Shown here piece by piece: positions 8,319-17,169 of a stretch of 64,000 nucleotides of DNA. The stretch is from Chryseobacterium sp. ON_d1 (lineage in GTDB: Bacteria > Bacteroidota > Bacteroidia > Flavobacteriales > Weeksellaceae). The notes beneath the pieces are model-generated. The model saw only the letters and a list, made by a program, of their open reading frames with translations. It ran no database searches and was not told where the DNA came from. The position numbers were made by a program, and so were the translations under genes. The number at the start of each line of letters is the position of its first letter. The stretch's first letter is position 1. Location of the stretch: positions 62,001 through 126,000 of the forward strand of contig NZ_BJTC01000004.1 in NCBI RefSeq assembly GCF_006829085.1, written 5' to 3'.

Positions 8319-9245
8319 CTATTTTTTGATCCACCACTGGCTGTCTTTACGGTCAGAGCGCTTCACTCCATTATCCAGTGTATAGGCGAATCCGATTCCG
8401 AGGGTTTGTTTCAGCTGGGTCTTTTCAATCTGATTATGATCGTACAGCAAATCTACTGTTACATTGGATGAAATATATTTGTTTACTTTCAGGTTCAGTA
8501 AAGCTCCATAAGCCAGAACCAGCCTGTCCGGACGGTCAAGGTAATTCGAGAAGACAGACGCTGTATTGGTCAGGTAAATATCTTCCATAATTTTTAATTT
8601 GTATATTGCCGTTCCCAGAAAACCGAATTGCAGTAAGGAAGTATCACCATCACTCTTTAAACCGTAGCTTCCTGCCGTCTGGAGGTCTTTGTCCAGAACA
8701 AATGTCCATCTGGCGTTGGTAGGGCGTAGGGTAACCGTAAGATCATCGTTTGGCCTGTATGTAATACCCATCCCGACGTTCAGGTAGCCAGGTGCCATAA
8801 AGTTTGAGATTTTTTTAGCTTCGGGATTGTTTCCGTCTTCATATCCTGCAGCAAACTGTGATTGAAATCCTGCTCCCATAGAGAAATACCAGCTTTTTGA
8901 AAATTTTCTCCCATAATTGGTAGAAACATTAATGAGATCCTGAGTTTTTCTTATTCCCAATCCTTTTGTGTCATTCTGCCCATAGCCCAGTATGATGATA
9001 TTCTCCCAAAGGTCTTTATCCTTTTCATAGGTCAGATTGTAATTGACACCGGCAAGCCACCCTACGTTGTTGGCTCCACCACCTACCCAGTTTGAAAAGG
9101 CAGCCTGGTTGATCATTAATGTGTTTTTTCCTAACACTGACCAGTATTTTACTGTGTCTACTACTGCGGAATCTTTTTTCAATTCTTCTTGTGCACTTGC
9201 ATATATTCCTATAAAACAGGAAAGAATCAATAAAAACTTCTTCAT
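8319..9245 (-). CDS. DUF3078 domain-containing outer-membrane protein (paralogue)
   Basis: A 308-residue tandem paralogue of the 7165-8088 gene. The two proteins share almost the whole INQAAFSNWVGGGANNVGWL region and most later strands (FMAPGYLN, LRPTNARWTFVLDKDLQ), and both end in a W[LI]KK tail. It has a signal peptide ending in ASAQ. By eye about three quarters of residues are identical, suggesting a fairly recent duplication. Function is unknown; an outer-membrane barrel is inferred from strand pattern. Upstream lies about 250 bases of A/T-rich DNA shared divergently with the rhomboid gene. Confidence 0.88.
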   Translation of the reverse strand: MKKFLLILSCFIGIYASAQEELKKDSAVVDTVKYWSVLGKNTLMINQAAFSNWVGGGANNVGWLAGVNYNLTYEKDKDLWENIIILGYGQNDTKGLGIRKTQDLINVSTNYGRKFSKSWYFSMGAGFQSQFAAGYEDGNNPEAKKISNFMAPGYLNVGMGITYRPNDDLTVTLRPTNARWTFVLDKDLQTAGSYGLKSDGDTSLLQFGFLGTAIYKLKIMEDIYLTNTASVFSNYLDRPDRLVLAYGALLNLKVNKYISSNVTVDLLYDHNQIEKTQLKQTLGIGFAYTLDNGVKRSDRKDSQWWIKK

Positions 9246-9494
9246 TACTCTAAATAATTTTCAATGCAAAAATATTAATATAATTTTTTTAAAAGGTAAA
9301 TTCACCTTTAAAGAATCGATTTTCACTAAAGTTTAATCACCTAATAACAAGATATCTCTATAAAATCAATGCCAAAATAATAAGTTCAAAAATTAAATTG
9401 ATACCTTTTGTCTTAAAATCAGTTTGATAGCAACCCATTCATCGACAAATTTTCCGAAATTTATCATTGGCTTTTGATTTGACGTTAAATTCCC

Positions 9495-10262
9495 ATGTTT
9501 AAGAATGTAATTTCCAAAAGAGCGGTTATATATCCATTGCTGATGCTTTCTGCAATGTGGTTCGGGTACTTTTTACAAATGCAGGGCTTTTTCCAAAGCT
9601 GTTTTGGAGCCATTATTCCTCTTTTGCCTGAGGGATTGCTTGGTATCGTTACATCACCTCTTTTACATGGAAATACTGATCATATTATAGGGAATTCTAT
9701 CCCAATAGCAGCACTTATGTTTTTGCTTTATCAGTTTTATCCTCTGGTCGCCAATAAGGTTTTTATTATCGGCTGGCTGGCAACAGGACTTTTGGTATGG
9801 CTTCTTCCTCCCATTGACATTCTAACCGGAGAATATATGTATACCTGTACTATCGGAGCCAGTGGTGTGGTATATGTTCTTGCTTTTTTCCTTTTCTTCA
9901 GCGGGGTATTCAAATGGAATACAAAACTTCTCACCATTTCAATGCTTGTAGTTTTATATTATGGAAGTTTAGTGTGGGGAATGCTTCCTGAAGAGCTGTT
10001 CTACAATATGCAGGAACCCAGTAAGATTTCATGGCAGGCCCATCTTTCTGGAGCTGTAGTGGGAAGTATTATAGCATTTGCTTTTAAAAATGTAGGTGAA
10101 AAAAAGAAAAAATTCATCTGGGAGTTTCCGAATTATTACAGTGAGAAGGACGACAAACTGTGGCAGGAATACAAGGAAAACCATCCTGAAGATTTTATGG
10201 AGCTTCCTTACAAGAAAAAAGATGACATTTGGGACCATTTGGATGAATTAAGGAAGAGATAA
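9495..10262 (+). CDS. rhomboid family intramembrane serine protease
   Basis: A 255-residue polytopic membrane protein with about six hydrophobic segments and a charged cytosolic tail (from about residue 200). Rhomboid catalysis uses a Ser in GxSG and a His in a later helix. GASG is seen with Ser123, and WQAHLSGAVVG with His183. The HGNTDHIIGN block near residue 58 fits the conserved His/Asn region of family members. Such proteases cut transmembrane substrates within the bilayer; no substrate can be inferred here. dprA follows after 33 bases. Confidence 0.9.
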   Translation: MFKNVISKRAVIYPLLMLSAMWFGYFLQMQGFFQSCFGAIIPLLPEGLLGIVTSPLLHGNTDHIIGNSIPIAALMFLLYQFYPLVANKVFIIGWLATGLLVWLLPPIDILTGEYMYTCTIGASGVVYVLAFFLFFSGVFKWNTKLLTISMLVVLYYGSLVWGMLPEELFYNMQEPSKISWQAHLSGAVVGSIIAFAFKNVGEKKKKFIWEFPNYYSEKDDKLWQEYKENHPEDFMELPYKKKDDIWDHLDELRKR

Positions 10263-10295
10263 AACTTATTTTACTACATTTGAAAAAAAACACAT

Positions 10296-11405
10296 ATGAG
10301 TTCCGAAGAATATTTTTACGCAATCGCTCTCCGCGAATGCAGCCAGATTGGTGACATTCATTTTCATAAACTCATCCGTACCTTTGGAAGCGCTCAGGAA
10401 GCATGGAAAAGAGCAAAAAAAGAGTATAAAAAACTGGAAGGTATAGGTCAGAAAACGGTTTCCGACATCGGAAACAGCAATCATTTGAAATTCGCAGAAG
10501 AAGAAGTAAATTTTTGCGAAAAAAATAATATCAAAATAAGACTAAAACATCTTAACGAAACCCCAACTCTCCTCAAAGAATGTCCTGATGCTCCCGCAAT
10601 TCTCTATCAAAAAGGAAACATTGACAATGTTCTTCCAAAAGTAAGCATTGTAGGTACCAGAAATATGACAGCTTATGGCCGTCAGTTTATTGAAGACTTC
10701 TTTGAATCCACCCGGTTTTCGAAATATACCTCAGTAAGCGGACTCGCTTTAGGAGTTGATAAAGAAGTTCATGAACAGTCTGTTCGTAACCAAAAACCTA
10801 CTGTAGCAGTTCTTGCACATGGTTTTCAATATTTATATCCTGCAAATAACAGAAAGCTTTCTGAAAAGATCCTTCAGGAGGGAGGTGCTTTAATTACAGA
10901 GTTCTGTTCATCCAGAAAACCGGACCGTGAAAACTTCATCCAGAGAAACAGAATCGTTGCGGGAATGTCACCTTCAATTATTGTAGTGGAAACCAGTTTT
11001 GGAGGCGGATCTGTAAGCACAGCAGCTTTTGCCAATGATTATAACCGTGATGTTTTTGCCCTTCCCGGAAAAATTACAGACGTTTACAGCCAGGGATGTA
11101 ACCAGCTGATCTTCCATAATAAAGCAACGGCTATTTCTACCATAAAAGATCTTATAAAACTATTGGGGCTGAATGCTCCCAAAGAAAAAATGGAGGAACT
11201 ATTTCCTCATAGCGAGACCGGCATACAATTATCTGAAAATCAAGAGATAATATATCAATCCATCAAAAATCATCCTCAGATTTCTCTGGATGATTTGTCA
11301 CAAAAAATTGACGTATCCACCCACAAAATTTTACCAATAATTTTGGAATTGGAACTTTTAGGGAAAGTAAAATCATTTTCCGGGAGACAATTCACAGCAA
11401 TTTAA
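10296..11405 (+). CDS. dprA: DNA-processing protein DprA
   Basis: A 369-residue DprA/Smf protein. It binds incoming single-stranded DNA during natural transformation and loads RecA. An N-terminal helix-hairpin-helix-like part is followed by the Rossmann core: SIVGTRNMTAYG, SGLALGVDKEVHE, GGALITEFCSS and FIQRNRIVAGMS. A winged-helix C-terminal domain (about residues 300-369) is also present. Start ATG at 10296 is 33 bases after the rhomboid gene. A TACATTTG -7-like box at 10275-10282 could give a separate promoter, but no matching -33 element was found. Confidence 0.95.
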   Translation: MSSEEYFYAIALRECSQIGDIHFHKLIRTFGSAQEAWKRAKKEYKKLEGIGQKTVSDIGNSNHLKFAEEEVNFCEKNNIKIRLKHLNETPTLLKECPDAPAILYQKGNIDNVLPKVSIVGTRNMTAYGRQFIEDFFESTRFSKYTSVSGLALGVDKEVHEQSVRNQKPTVAVLAHGFQYLYPANNRKLSEKILQEGGALITEFCSSRKPDRENFIQRNRIVAGMSPSIIVVETSFGGGSVSTAAFANDYNRDVFALPGKITDVYSQGCNQLIFHNKATAISTIKDLIKLLGLNAPKEKMEELFPHSETGIQLSENQEIIYQSIKNHPQISLDDLSQKIDVSTHKILPIILELELLGKVKSFSGRQFTAI

Positions 11406-11539
11406 GATTTAATGATTTCTTAATATTGCATTATTTCACACATAACATTTCATTTTTAATAAAATTTGAAGATAAATTATCAATTTAATAATATTACGAA
11501 ACATTATTATTTAATTTTTAACAATGTTAAAATATAGTG

Positions 11540-11569
11540 TTGTGAATCTTGAAAAAAAAATTAAATTTG
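11540..11569 (+). promoter_or_regulatory. promoter of gdhA
   Basis: TTG at 11540-11542 and TAAATTTG at 11562-11569 with a 19-base spacer match the Bacteroidota promoter consensus. The ATG is 26 bases downstream. The 190-base spacer holds nothing else that I recognise. Confidence 0.75.
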
Positions 11570-11595
11570 TTGACAATAATATTCAACCTTAATAT

Positions 11596-12954
11596 ATGGA
11601 ACAATATAATATTGACCAGAAAATCCAAGAGTTTATTGCAAAAATTGAAGCAAAAAATCCCAACGAACCGGAGTTTTTACAGGCTGTAAAAGAAGTTGCC
11701 GTAACTGTAATTCCGTTCATTGCTACGAAAAAAGAATATACCGGAATGAAGCTGCTTGAAAGAATGGCTGAAGCTGAAAGAATTATTATTTTCAGAGTTC
11801 CATGGGTTGATGACAAAGGAGAAATTCAGGTTAACAGAGGTTTCAGAATTCAGATGAACTCTGCTATTGGACCATACAAAGGAGGAATCCGTTTCCACCC
11901 TACTGTAAACTTGTCAGTTCTTAAGTTCTTAGCTTTCGAACAGGTATTCAAAAACTCTTTAACGACTCTTCCAATGGGAGGAGGTAAAGGAGGTTCAGAT
12001 TTTGATCCGCAAGGAAAATCTGATATGGAAGTGATGCGTTTCTGCCAGGCTTTCATGACAGAATTGTGCAAACATATTGGTCCTGAAACAGATGTACCTG
12101 CAGGAGACATCGGTGTTGGAGCAAGAGAAATCGGATATTTATTCGGACAATACAAGAAAATCAGAAACGAGTTTACAGGAGTTCTTACAGGAAAAGGTCT
12201 TGCTTACGGAGGATCACTGATTCGACCTGAAGCTACAGGATATGGTGTTGTATACTTCGCTGAGCAGATGCTTAAAACGATCGGGCAGGATTTCCAGGGG
12301 AAAACTGTAACCGTATCAGGTTTCGGAAACGTTGCCTGGGGAGTTATCAAAAAAGCAACGGAACTAGGTGCTAAAGTAGTTACGATCTCCGGTCCTGACG
12401 GATATATCTATGATAAAGACGGTATCAGCGGAGAAAAGATCGATTATTTACTGGAACTTAGATCTTCAGGAAACAACAGAGCTGAAGATTATGCTAAAAA
12501 ATATCCATCTGCTGAATTCCATGCAGGAAAACGCCCTTGGGAAGTAAAATGTGATGTAGCATTCCCTTCTGCAACTCAAAACGAATTAGATTTAGATGAC
12601 GCAAGAAAATTAGTTGAAAACGGTTGCATCTGTGTTACAGAAGCAGCTAACATGCCTTCTACATTAGATGCCATCAACTATTTCTTAGACAATAAAGTAT
12701 TATTCTCTCCTGGTAAAGCTTCCAATGCTGGAGGTGTTGCTACCTCAGGATTAGAAATGACCCAGAACTCTATCCGTCTTAACTGGACTTCTGAAGAAGT
12801 TGATGCAAGATTAAAGGAAATCATGATCGGTATCCACAAGGCTTGCAGAGACTACGGAAAAGACGAAGATGGTTATGTAAACTACGTAAAAGGTGCAAAT
12901 ATTGCCGGCTTCGTAAAAGTAGCAGAAGCAATGTTGGCTCAGGGAGTGGTGTAA
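11596..12954 (+). CDS. gdhA: glutamate dehydrogenase, hexameric NADP type
   Basis: A 452-residue enzyme for the reversible amination of 2-oxoglutarate to glutamate, linking ammonium assimilation to the TCA cycle. It has the short (about 450-residue) hexameric form. Key motifs are GPYKGGIRFHP, LPMGGGKGGSDFDP with the catalytic Lys131, VPAGDIGVGAREIGYL, and the nucleotide-binding GFGNVAWG. NADP preference is inferred from the size class. It is a monocistronic unit with its own promoter and terminator. Confidence 0.96.
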   Translation: MEQYNIDQKIQEFIAKIEAKNPNEPEFLQAVKEVAVTVIPFIATKKEYTGMKLLERMAEAERIIIFRVPWVDDKGEIQVNRGFRIQMNSAIGPYKGGIRFHPTVNLSVLKFLAFEQVFKNSLTTLPMGGGKGGSDFDPQGKSDMEVMRFCQAFMTELCKHIGPETDVPAGDIGVGAREIGYLFGQYKKIRNEFTGVLTGKGLAYGGSLIRPEATGYGVVYFAEQMLKTIGQDFQGKTVTVSGFGNVAWGVIKKATELGAKVVTISGPDGYIYDKDGISGEKIDYLLELRSSGNNRAEDYAKKYPSAEFHAGKRPWEVKCDVAFPSATQNELDLDDARKLVENGCICVTEAANMPSTLDAINYFLDNKVLFSPGKASNAGGVATSGLEMTQNSIRLNWTSEEVDARLKEIMIGIHKACRDYGKDEDGYVNYVKGANIAGFVKVAEAMLAQGVV

Positions 12955-12964
12955 CAGAAAATAC

Positions 12965-12994
12965 AAAGGTTGGGAGAAATTCCCGACCTTTTTT
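12965..12994 (+). terminator. terminator of gdhA
   Basis: AAGGTTGGGA and TCCCGACCTT pair around a GAAAT loop with one mismatch and are followed by a T-tract, 10 bases after the gdhA stop. Confidence 0.85.
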
Positions 12995-13044
12995 GATATA
13001 GCCTGTTCCCGGGGTAATGGGAAAAAAGTAAAAAGTGAAAGGAG

Positions 13045-13073
13045 AAAGCGCTGCTATATGCAGTGCTTTTTTT
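13045..13073 (+). terminator. hairpin with T-tract just before the DUF1801 gene
   Basis: AAAGCGCTGC and GCAGTGCTTT pair around TATAT with one mismatch and run into seven Ts, 11 bases before the ATG at 13085. It may be a second terminator behind gdhA or an attenuator in the leader of the DUF1801 gene. Confidence 0.55.
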
Positions 13074-13084
13074 ATTTTTATGCA

Positions 13085-13453
13085 ATGAAAGACACCTTTA
13101 AAAATATTGATGAATACATTCTTCTGTTCCCCATAGAAATACAGAAAAAACTACTTGAGCTGAGAAAAGCAATTCATTCGCAGGTTCCGGATATTGAGGA
13201 ATATATTGGATATCAGATGCCTGCTTTCCGCTACAAAGGAAAGCCTTTGATTTATTTTGCAGGGTATAAAAAACATATCGGATTCTATCCCGGAGCTGAG
13301 GGCATCCGAAATTTTGAGAAAGATTTTGAAGAAAGGAAGTATAAATTTTCAAAAGGAGCGGTTCAGTTTCCCATGATGGAAGGCCTTCCTCTGGATCTGA
13401 TCACTAAGATTCTTTTATACAAAGTGGAAGAAGTCGAACAAAAAAAATCCTGA
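13085..13453 (+). CDS. DUF1801 (YdhG-like) domain protein
   Basis: A small cytosolic protein of 122 residues. The core YIGYQMPAFRYKGKPLIYFAGYKKHIGFYP and the later KGAVQFPMMEGLPLDLI match the DUF1801/YdhG family. Some members are called iron chaperones by similarity to frataxin-fold proteins, but the biochemical role is uncertain. I use the ATG at 13085; an in-frame ATG at 13058 lies inside a hairpin and would add a hydrophobic CFFYFY stretch absent from the family. The 3' end overlaps the terminator of the convergent gene. Confidence 0.8.
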   Translation: MKDTFKNIDEYILLFPIEIQKKLLELRKAIHSQVPDIEEYIGYQMPAFRYKGKPLIYFAGYKKHIGFYPGAEGIRNFEKDFEERKYKFSKGAVQFPMMEGLPLDLITKILLYKVEEVEQKKS

Positions 13454-13472
13454 AATACAGGATTTCAGGATT
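13441..13472 (-). terminator. terminator of the small Thr/Pro-rich protein gene
   Basis: AATCCTGAAAT and ATTTCAGGATT form a perfect 11-bp stem with a 5-base loop. On the minus strand it is followed by a T-tract, and it overlaps the last codons of the plus-strand DUF1801 gene. Confidence 0.8.
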
Positions 13473-13497
13473 CCGACTAGTGTTTGCTAAAGTGCTT

Positions 13498-13797
13498 TTA
13501 CTTTTTCTTTTTCTTGTCTTTCTTTTCCTCTTTAGGGGTATCTGCAGGCTTGGTTACATCCGTAGGCGTTGTACTTACTGATGGATCAGTTGCCGGGGCA
13601 GTCTCCGTTGTAGTTGCAGGTGATTTTTCCTGAGTTTTTGGATCCGAAGGACTTGTAGTCTGGGTATTCGGTTGTTGGGTTTGAGTTGTCGTTGGGTTAT
13701 TAGTAGAAGTATCGGCCGGCTTTTGTGGCGTTGATTGTGCTGATACTGCGATTACTCCGACTAATGTAAACGCTGCCGTTAAAAATAACTTTTTCAT
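13498..13797 (-). CDS. small secreted Thr/Pro/Gln-rich protein with poly-Lys tail
   Basis: A 99-residue protein with a clear signal peptide (MKKLFLTAAFTLVGVIAVSA, cut before QSTP). The mature part is low complexity: about 60 residues almost only of Thr, Pro, Ser, Asn, Gln and Ala, then a strongly basic tail KEEKKDKKKKK. It is probably disordered in the periplasm. I know no function; similar short exported proteins are common in flavobacteria. It has its own terminator and a 237-base upstream spacer in which I see nothing but A/T-rich DNA. Confidence 0.75.
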   Translation of the reverse strand: MKKLFLTAAFTLVGVIAVSAQSTPQKPADTSTNNPTTTQTQQPNTQTTSPSDPKTQEKSPATTTETAPATDPSVSTTPTDVTKPADTPKEEKKDKKKKK

Positions 13798-14034
13798 AAT
13801 GATAATATTTAAATGATTGTTTAACTTAAACGAAGCTTCAAATATAAAATTATGCGTAAATAGCTTATTTAACGTACTTTATGATTATTTAAGAGGATTT
13901 TGCAAAAATAAAATCGTTTGATTTAGCCGGAAGCAGCGTACTGGAAACCGGAAGTTTATTTCAGTAAAAATTCTAACTAAAACAGCTCATTATCAAACCT
14001 TCCCTATCCTATCTTACTGCTCCCTACCTGAAAT

Positions 14035-14523
14035 CTATTTCGAAATATTCTTCATCATTTTTTCTACAAATTCAAATGCAGCAGGACAGATCAATGTATT
14101 TTTCAGCATTAAATTATTAATCTGATAAATTTTCTTCCGGTCTGTATGTGGGTACTCACGACAGGCTTTTGGTCTTACATCATAAATTGAACAGGTATTA
14201 TCACTGTTCAGGAAAAAGCAAGGAAGGTTCTGCAGTACTTTATCATTGTCTTCATCTACTCTTAGAAACTTGGCTTCAAAGTCTGCAGGTTTCATTCTCA
14301 GATGTTTGGCGATACGTTCAATATCTTTTTCTGTATAGAGTGGGCCTGTTGTTTTGCAGCAATTGGCACACTGAAGACAATCAATTTCCTCAAAAACTTC
14401 ATCATGGGTTTCCTGCACTATATAATCAAGATTTTTGGGCGGTTTTTTCTTTAATCCGTCCAGAAATTTCTTGTGTTCCTTCTGCTTCTGTACAGCCTGT
14501 TTTTTATAAAAATCTAAATTCAT
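14035..14523 (-). CDS. YkgJ family cysteine cluster protein
   Basis: A 162-residue cytosolic protein with the Cys-rich pattern of the YkgJ/UPF0153 (CxxCxxxCC) family: CLQCANCCKTTGP near residue 48, then LPCFFLNSDNTCSIYDVRPKACREYP. The cysteines probably hold zinc or an Fe-S cluster. The reaction is unknown. Its ATG directly abuts the TAA of the ion channel gene upstream (TAAATG), so the two are co-translated, although no functional link between a Kir-type channel and this family is known to me. Confidence 0.88.
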   Translation of the reverse strand: MNLDFYKKQAVQKQKEHKKFLDGLKKKPPKNLDYIVQETHDEVFEEIDCLQCANCCKTTGPLYTEKDIERIAKHLRMKPADFEAKFLRVDEDNDKVLQNLPCFFLNSDNTCSIYDVRPKACREYPHTDRKKIYQINNLMLKNTLICPAAFEFVEKMMKNISK

Positions 14524-15495
14524 TTATTCTTTGTTTCTCACGAAATCCGGAAGCTCTTCTCTTTTATATTCATTGATTTTGTCCAGATCCAGTATTGTGG
14601 AAAGATTTTCTTTATTCGGATAAAACATTGGGACAAATTTTGCCCCATAGACGATTTCTCCGGTAGTATATGAAGAACGCTGAACCACAGTGTTAGAAAA
14701 CACTTCATCAAATGCGCGTACCTGTACGATAAGTTCAATATCCGTATTTTTAAAATCCTCTTCAGAAAAGCCATAAAAAGGAGAATTCTCATCAATTTTA
14801 TGTACTACAGTCCAGTTGAGAGCTAACGTATTAATCTTGCTAAGCTGAGTTTCAAGCCGGTAAAAATTACTTTTGGCAATCCCGTTTTCTATGACTTCAA
14901 TGGCTGCAGATACAATCACGTCTGCATCTGTGAGGGCATTATTTTTATAAGGAGCAAGCCTGAACATTAATGCCGAAGATTCCTGAAAAGGAGCAATCAA
15001 TGCTATATCTGAAAATCTAAGATAGGCCCGTGGCCTTGAAAACCTTCCGTAAAAAAGACCGGTTGCAATGGCAAAGGTAAGCAATCCCAAAAAAGCTTCA
15101 AAAGTAGCGACAAGACTTGCCAAAAAGCCTACCGGTGCTATTCTTCCGTATCCTACTGTGGTAAAGGTCTGTGAGCTGAAGAAAAATACATCAATAAACT
15201 CGTTTAGCGGATCACTTTTGTCAATTCCGGTAAGATGCTCTACACCAATCAGATAGTAGATCATAGCAAAAAGCAGATTTACCAGAATGTAGGCAATAAC
15301 CAGATAGGAAATAAAGCGGAATGATGAAAGATTCAGCATAGTATGATACCAGCTTAGCCTGTTAAAAACATTCACGCCCCTTCTCTGGACATTCGGGAGA
15401 CCGTCCTTATTGATAAACCTTCCGGATGCATTGGTTCCGAAACCACTGTTCTCCGCATTTTTCTGACGGATCTTTTTTCTGAAACCTCCTGTCAT
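14524..15495 (-). CDS. inward-rectifier (KirBac-type) potassium channel
   Basis: A 323-residue channel subunit with two transmembrane helices (about residues 60-83 and 122-145), a pore loop with the K+ selectivity filter TVGYGR (113-118), and a C-terminal immunoglobulin-like Kir cytoplasmic domain (ARAYLRFSDIALIAPFQ, LMFRLAPYKNN and following). KirBac channels are tetrameric and conduct K+ across the inner membrane. It is the first gene of a two-gene unit with the YkgJ gene. The N-terminal 45 residues are basic and polar, as in other Kir channels. Confidence 0.92.
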   Translation of the reverse strand: MTGGFRKKIRQKNAENSGFGTNASGRFINKDGLPNVQRRGVNVFNRLSWYHTMLNLSSFRFISYLVIAYILVNLLFAMIYYLIGVEHLTGIDKSDPLNEFIDVFFFSSQTFTTVGYGRIAPVGFLASLVATFEAFLGLLTFAIATGLFYGRFSRPRAYLRFSDIALIAPFQESSALMFRLAPYKNNALTDADVIVSAAIEVIENGIAKSNFYRLETQLSKINTLALNWTVVHKIDENSPFYGFSEEDFKNTDIELIVQVRAFDEVFSNTVVQRSSYTTGEIVYGAKFVPMFYPNKENLSTILDLDKINEYKREELPDFVRNKE

Positions 15496-15569
15496 TTTTA
15501 AAGCATTTTCTTACCGTTTGTGATGCAAAGATAAAATATTGTTTTGATGAATTTTATCAATTGATTCAT

Positions 15570-15601
15570 TTGAGTTTTAAATCGATTTTGGAGTACATTT
15601 G
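15570..15601 (+). promoter_or_regulatory. possible promoter of the truncated hemoglobin gene
   Basis: TTG (15570-15572) and TACATTTG (15594-15601) are 21 bases apart. The -7 box ends only four bases before the ATG, so if it is used the message would be nearly leaderless. Confidence 0.45.
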
Positions 15602-15605
15602 AAGT

Positions 15606-15986
15606 ATGAAAAAACTGGAGTCAAGAGAGGACATTGAACACCTTGTCAACTCATTTTATGCAAAGGTAATTAAAGATGATACCATAGGATTCTTTTTCAA
15701 TGATATTGCTAAAGTAAACTGGGAAAAACATCTTCCAAAAATGTATTCTTTCTGGGAATCTATCCTTTTTGGACAGATGACTTATAAAGGAAATCCGATG
15801 GGAGTCCACTTCCCCATTAATGAAATGCAGGCCATGGAGCAGAAACATTTTGACAGATGGCTTGAGCTCTGGCGAATCACCATTGAAGAAAATTTCGTAG
15901 GAGAAAATGCTGATATGGCGATTTATAAATCCGAAAATATAGCAAAACTGATGGCCTTCAAAATGGATTTAGCAAGAAGACTGTAA
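15606..15986 (+). CDS. group III truncated hemoglobin
   Basis: A 126-residue heme protein with a 2-on-2 globin fold. Features of group III are the VNSFYAKVIKDDTIGFFF start, the WEKHLPKMYSFWESILFG block, and a proximal heme-ligand His81 in EQKHFDRWLELWR. Group III globins are linked to oxygen or NO chemistry in other bacteria, but the role here is unknown. It stands alone on the plus strand between the Kir channel gene and the ChaA-like antiporter gene, both on the opposite strand. Confidence 0.92.
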   Translation: MKKLESREDIEHLVNSFYAKVIKDDTIGFFFNDIAKVNWEKHLPKMYSFWESILFGQMTYKGNPMGVHFPINEMQAMEQKHFDRWLELWRITIEENFVGENADMAIYKSENIAKLMAFKMDLARRL

Positions 15987-16032
15987 GAGAAATCTATTCG
16001 AGAGATCCGAGATATCAATATAATTCAGCTTA

Positions 16033-17103
16033 TTAAGGAACTATTACCGTAAAGATATAAGCCGCCAGATTCACTAATAAAACAGTACCATACAGGATAT
16101 TTGTTTTTCCGCGGCTCAGGGAAAGCATTACGATAAATACTGATAAAGAGAGCAAAATAACGTCTTTTTTATCCAGACCAAGGACCAATGGGATATCATA
16201 CATGATACATACTGCTGAAACTGCCGGAATAGTCAATCCGATACTTGCCAGCGCAGATCCTAATGCCAGATTTAAGCTGGACTGAATCTGGTTAGCCCTT
16301 GCCGCACGAATAGCAGCAACCCCTTCAGGAAGAAGAACAACGGCGGCAATGATAACCCCAACCAGGGATTTTGGCGCCCCCAGGCTTCTTACCATATCTT
16401 CAATTGTATCTGATAATCCTTTTGCCATAAGTACCACAATGGCGAGACAAATAAGCAGAAAAACAAAGCTTATCAGTGTTTTGCCTAACGTAGGAATATA
16501 ATGTTCTTCCGGATGCTCATCAGGAACAATAAAATAGCTTCTGTGGCGCACTGTCTGTACCATAAGGAATACACCATAAATCACAAGACAGGCAATGGAT
16601 ATAAAAATAAGCTGGGCTTCATTGTAGAAAGGTCCGTTTACACTTGATGTAAAATTAGGCAGAACCAGCGTAAGCACCAGAATGGAAACAATACTTACCA
16701 GATAGGTAGTTGCTGAGGTTCTTGCAAAGAACTGCTCATGGTATTTAACGCCACCTACAAGAATACATATTCCCAGAATTCCGTTGAGAATAAGCATGAC
16801 AGCAGCAAAAACGGTATCCCTGGCCAGCGTGATCGCCTGATCTCCGCCGGCAACCATCAGTGAGATGATAAGTGCCACTTCAATAATGGTGATACAAAGA
16901 GCCAGGATAATGGTTCCGAAAGGCTCTCCTACTTTATGCGCTACAACTTCAGCATGATGTACTGCTGATAAAACACTACCAATCAATAAAATACCTGCAA
17001 GAATATCATAAAGAACTCCTGTTCCCATCAATCCGGAAAAGTAGTACCCTACCGCAAGGAGAGGAAAAATATAGGTGTAATGTAAGAATTCTTTAGGTTT
17101 CAT
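16033..17103 (-). CDS. chaA: ChaA-like cation/proton antiporter
   Basis: A 356-residue inner-membrane protein with about eleven hydrophobic segments. Two inverted family repeats carry the acidic transport residues: GEPFGTIILALCITIIEVALI in the N-terminal half and LLPEGVAAIRAARANQIQSSLNLALGS in the C-terminal half. This is the CaCA pattern of ChaA, which exchanges Ca2+, Na+ or K+ for protons in E. coli. Ion preference cannot be read from the sequence. It converges on the truncated hemoglobin gene, with no clear terminator between them. Confidence 0.88.
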   Translation of the reverse strand: MKPKEFLHYTYIFPLLAVGYYFSGLMGTGVLYDILAGILLIGSVLSAVHHAEVVAHKVGEPFGTIILALCITIIEVALIISLMVAGGDQAITLARDTVFAAVMLILNGILGICILVGGVKYHEQFFARTSATTYLVSIVSILVLTLVLPNFTSSVNGPFYNEAQLIFISIACLVIYGVFLMVQTVRHRSYFIVPDEHPEEHYIPTLGKTLISFVFLLICLAIVVLMAKGLSDTIEDMVRSLGAPKSLVGVIIAAVVLLPEGVAAIRAARANQIQSSLNLALGSALASIGLTIPAVSAVCIMYDIPLVLGLDKKDVILLSLSVFIVMLSLSRGKTNILYGTVLLVNLAAYIFTVIVP

Positions 17104-17169
17104 AAAGTGACTACAAAATACAAAAAATCTATATTATTTTCAATATCAAAAGAAAATATTAATGTTATT

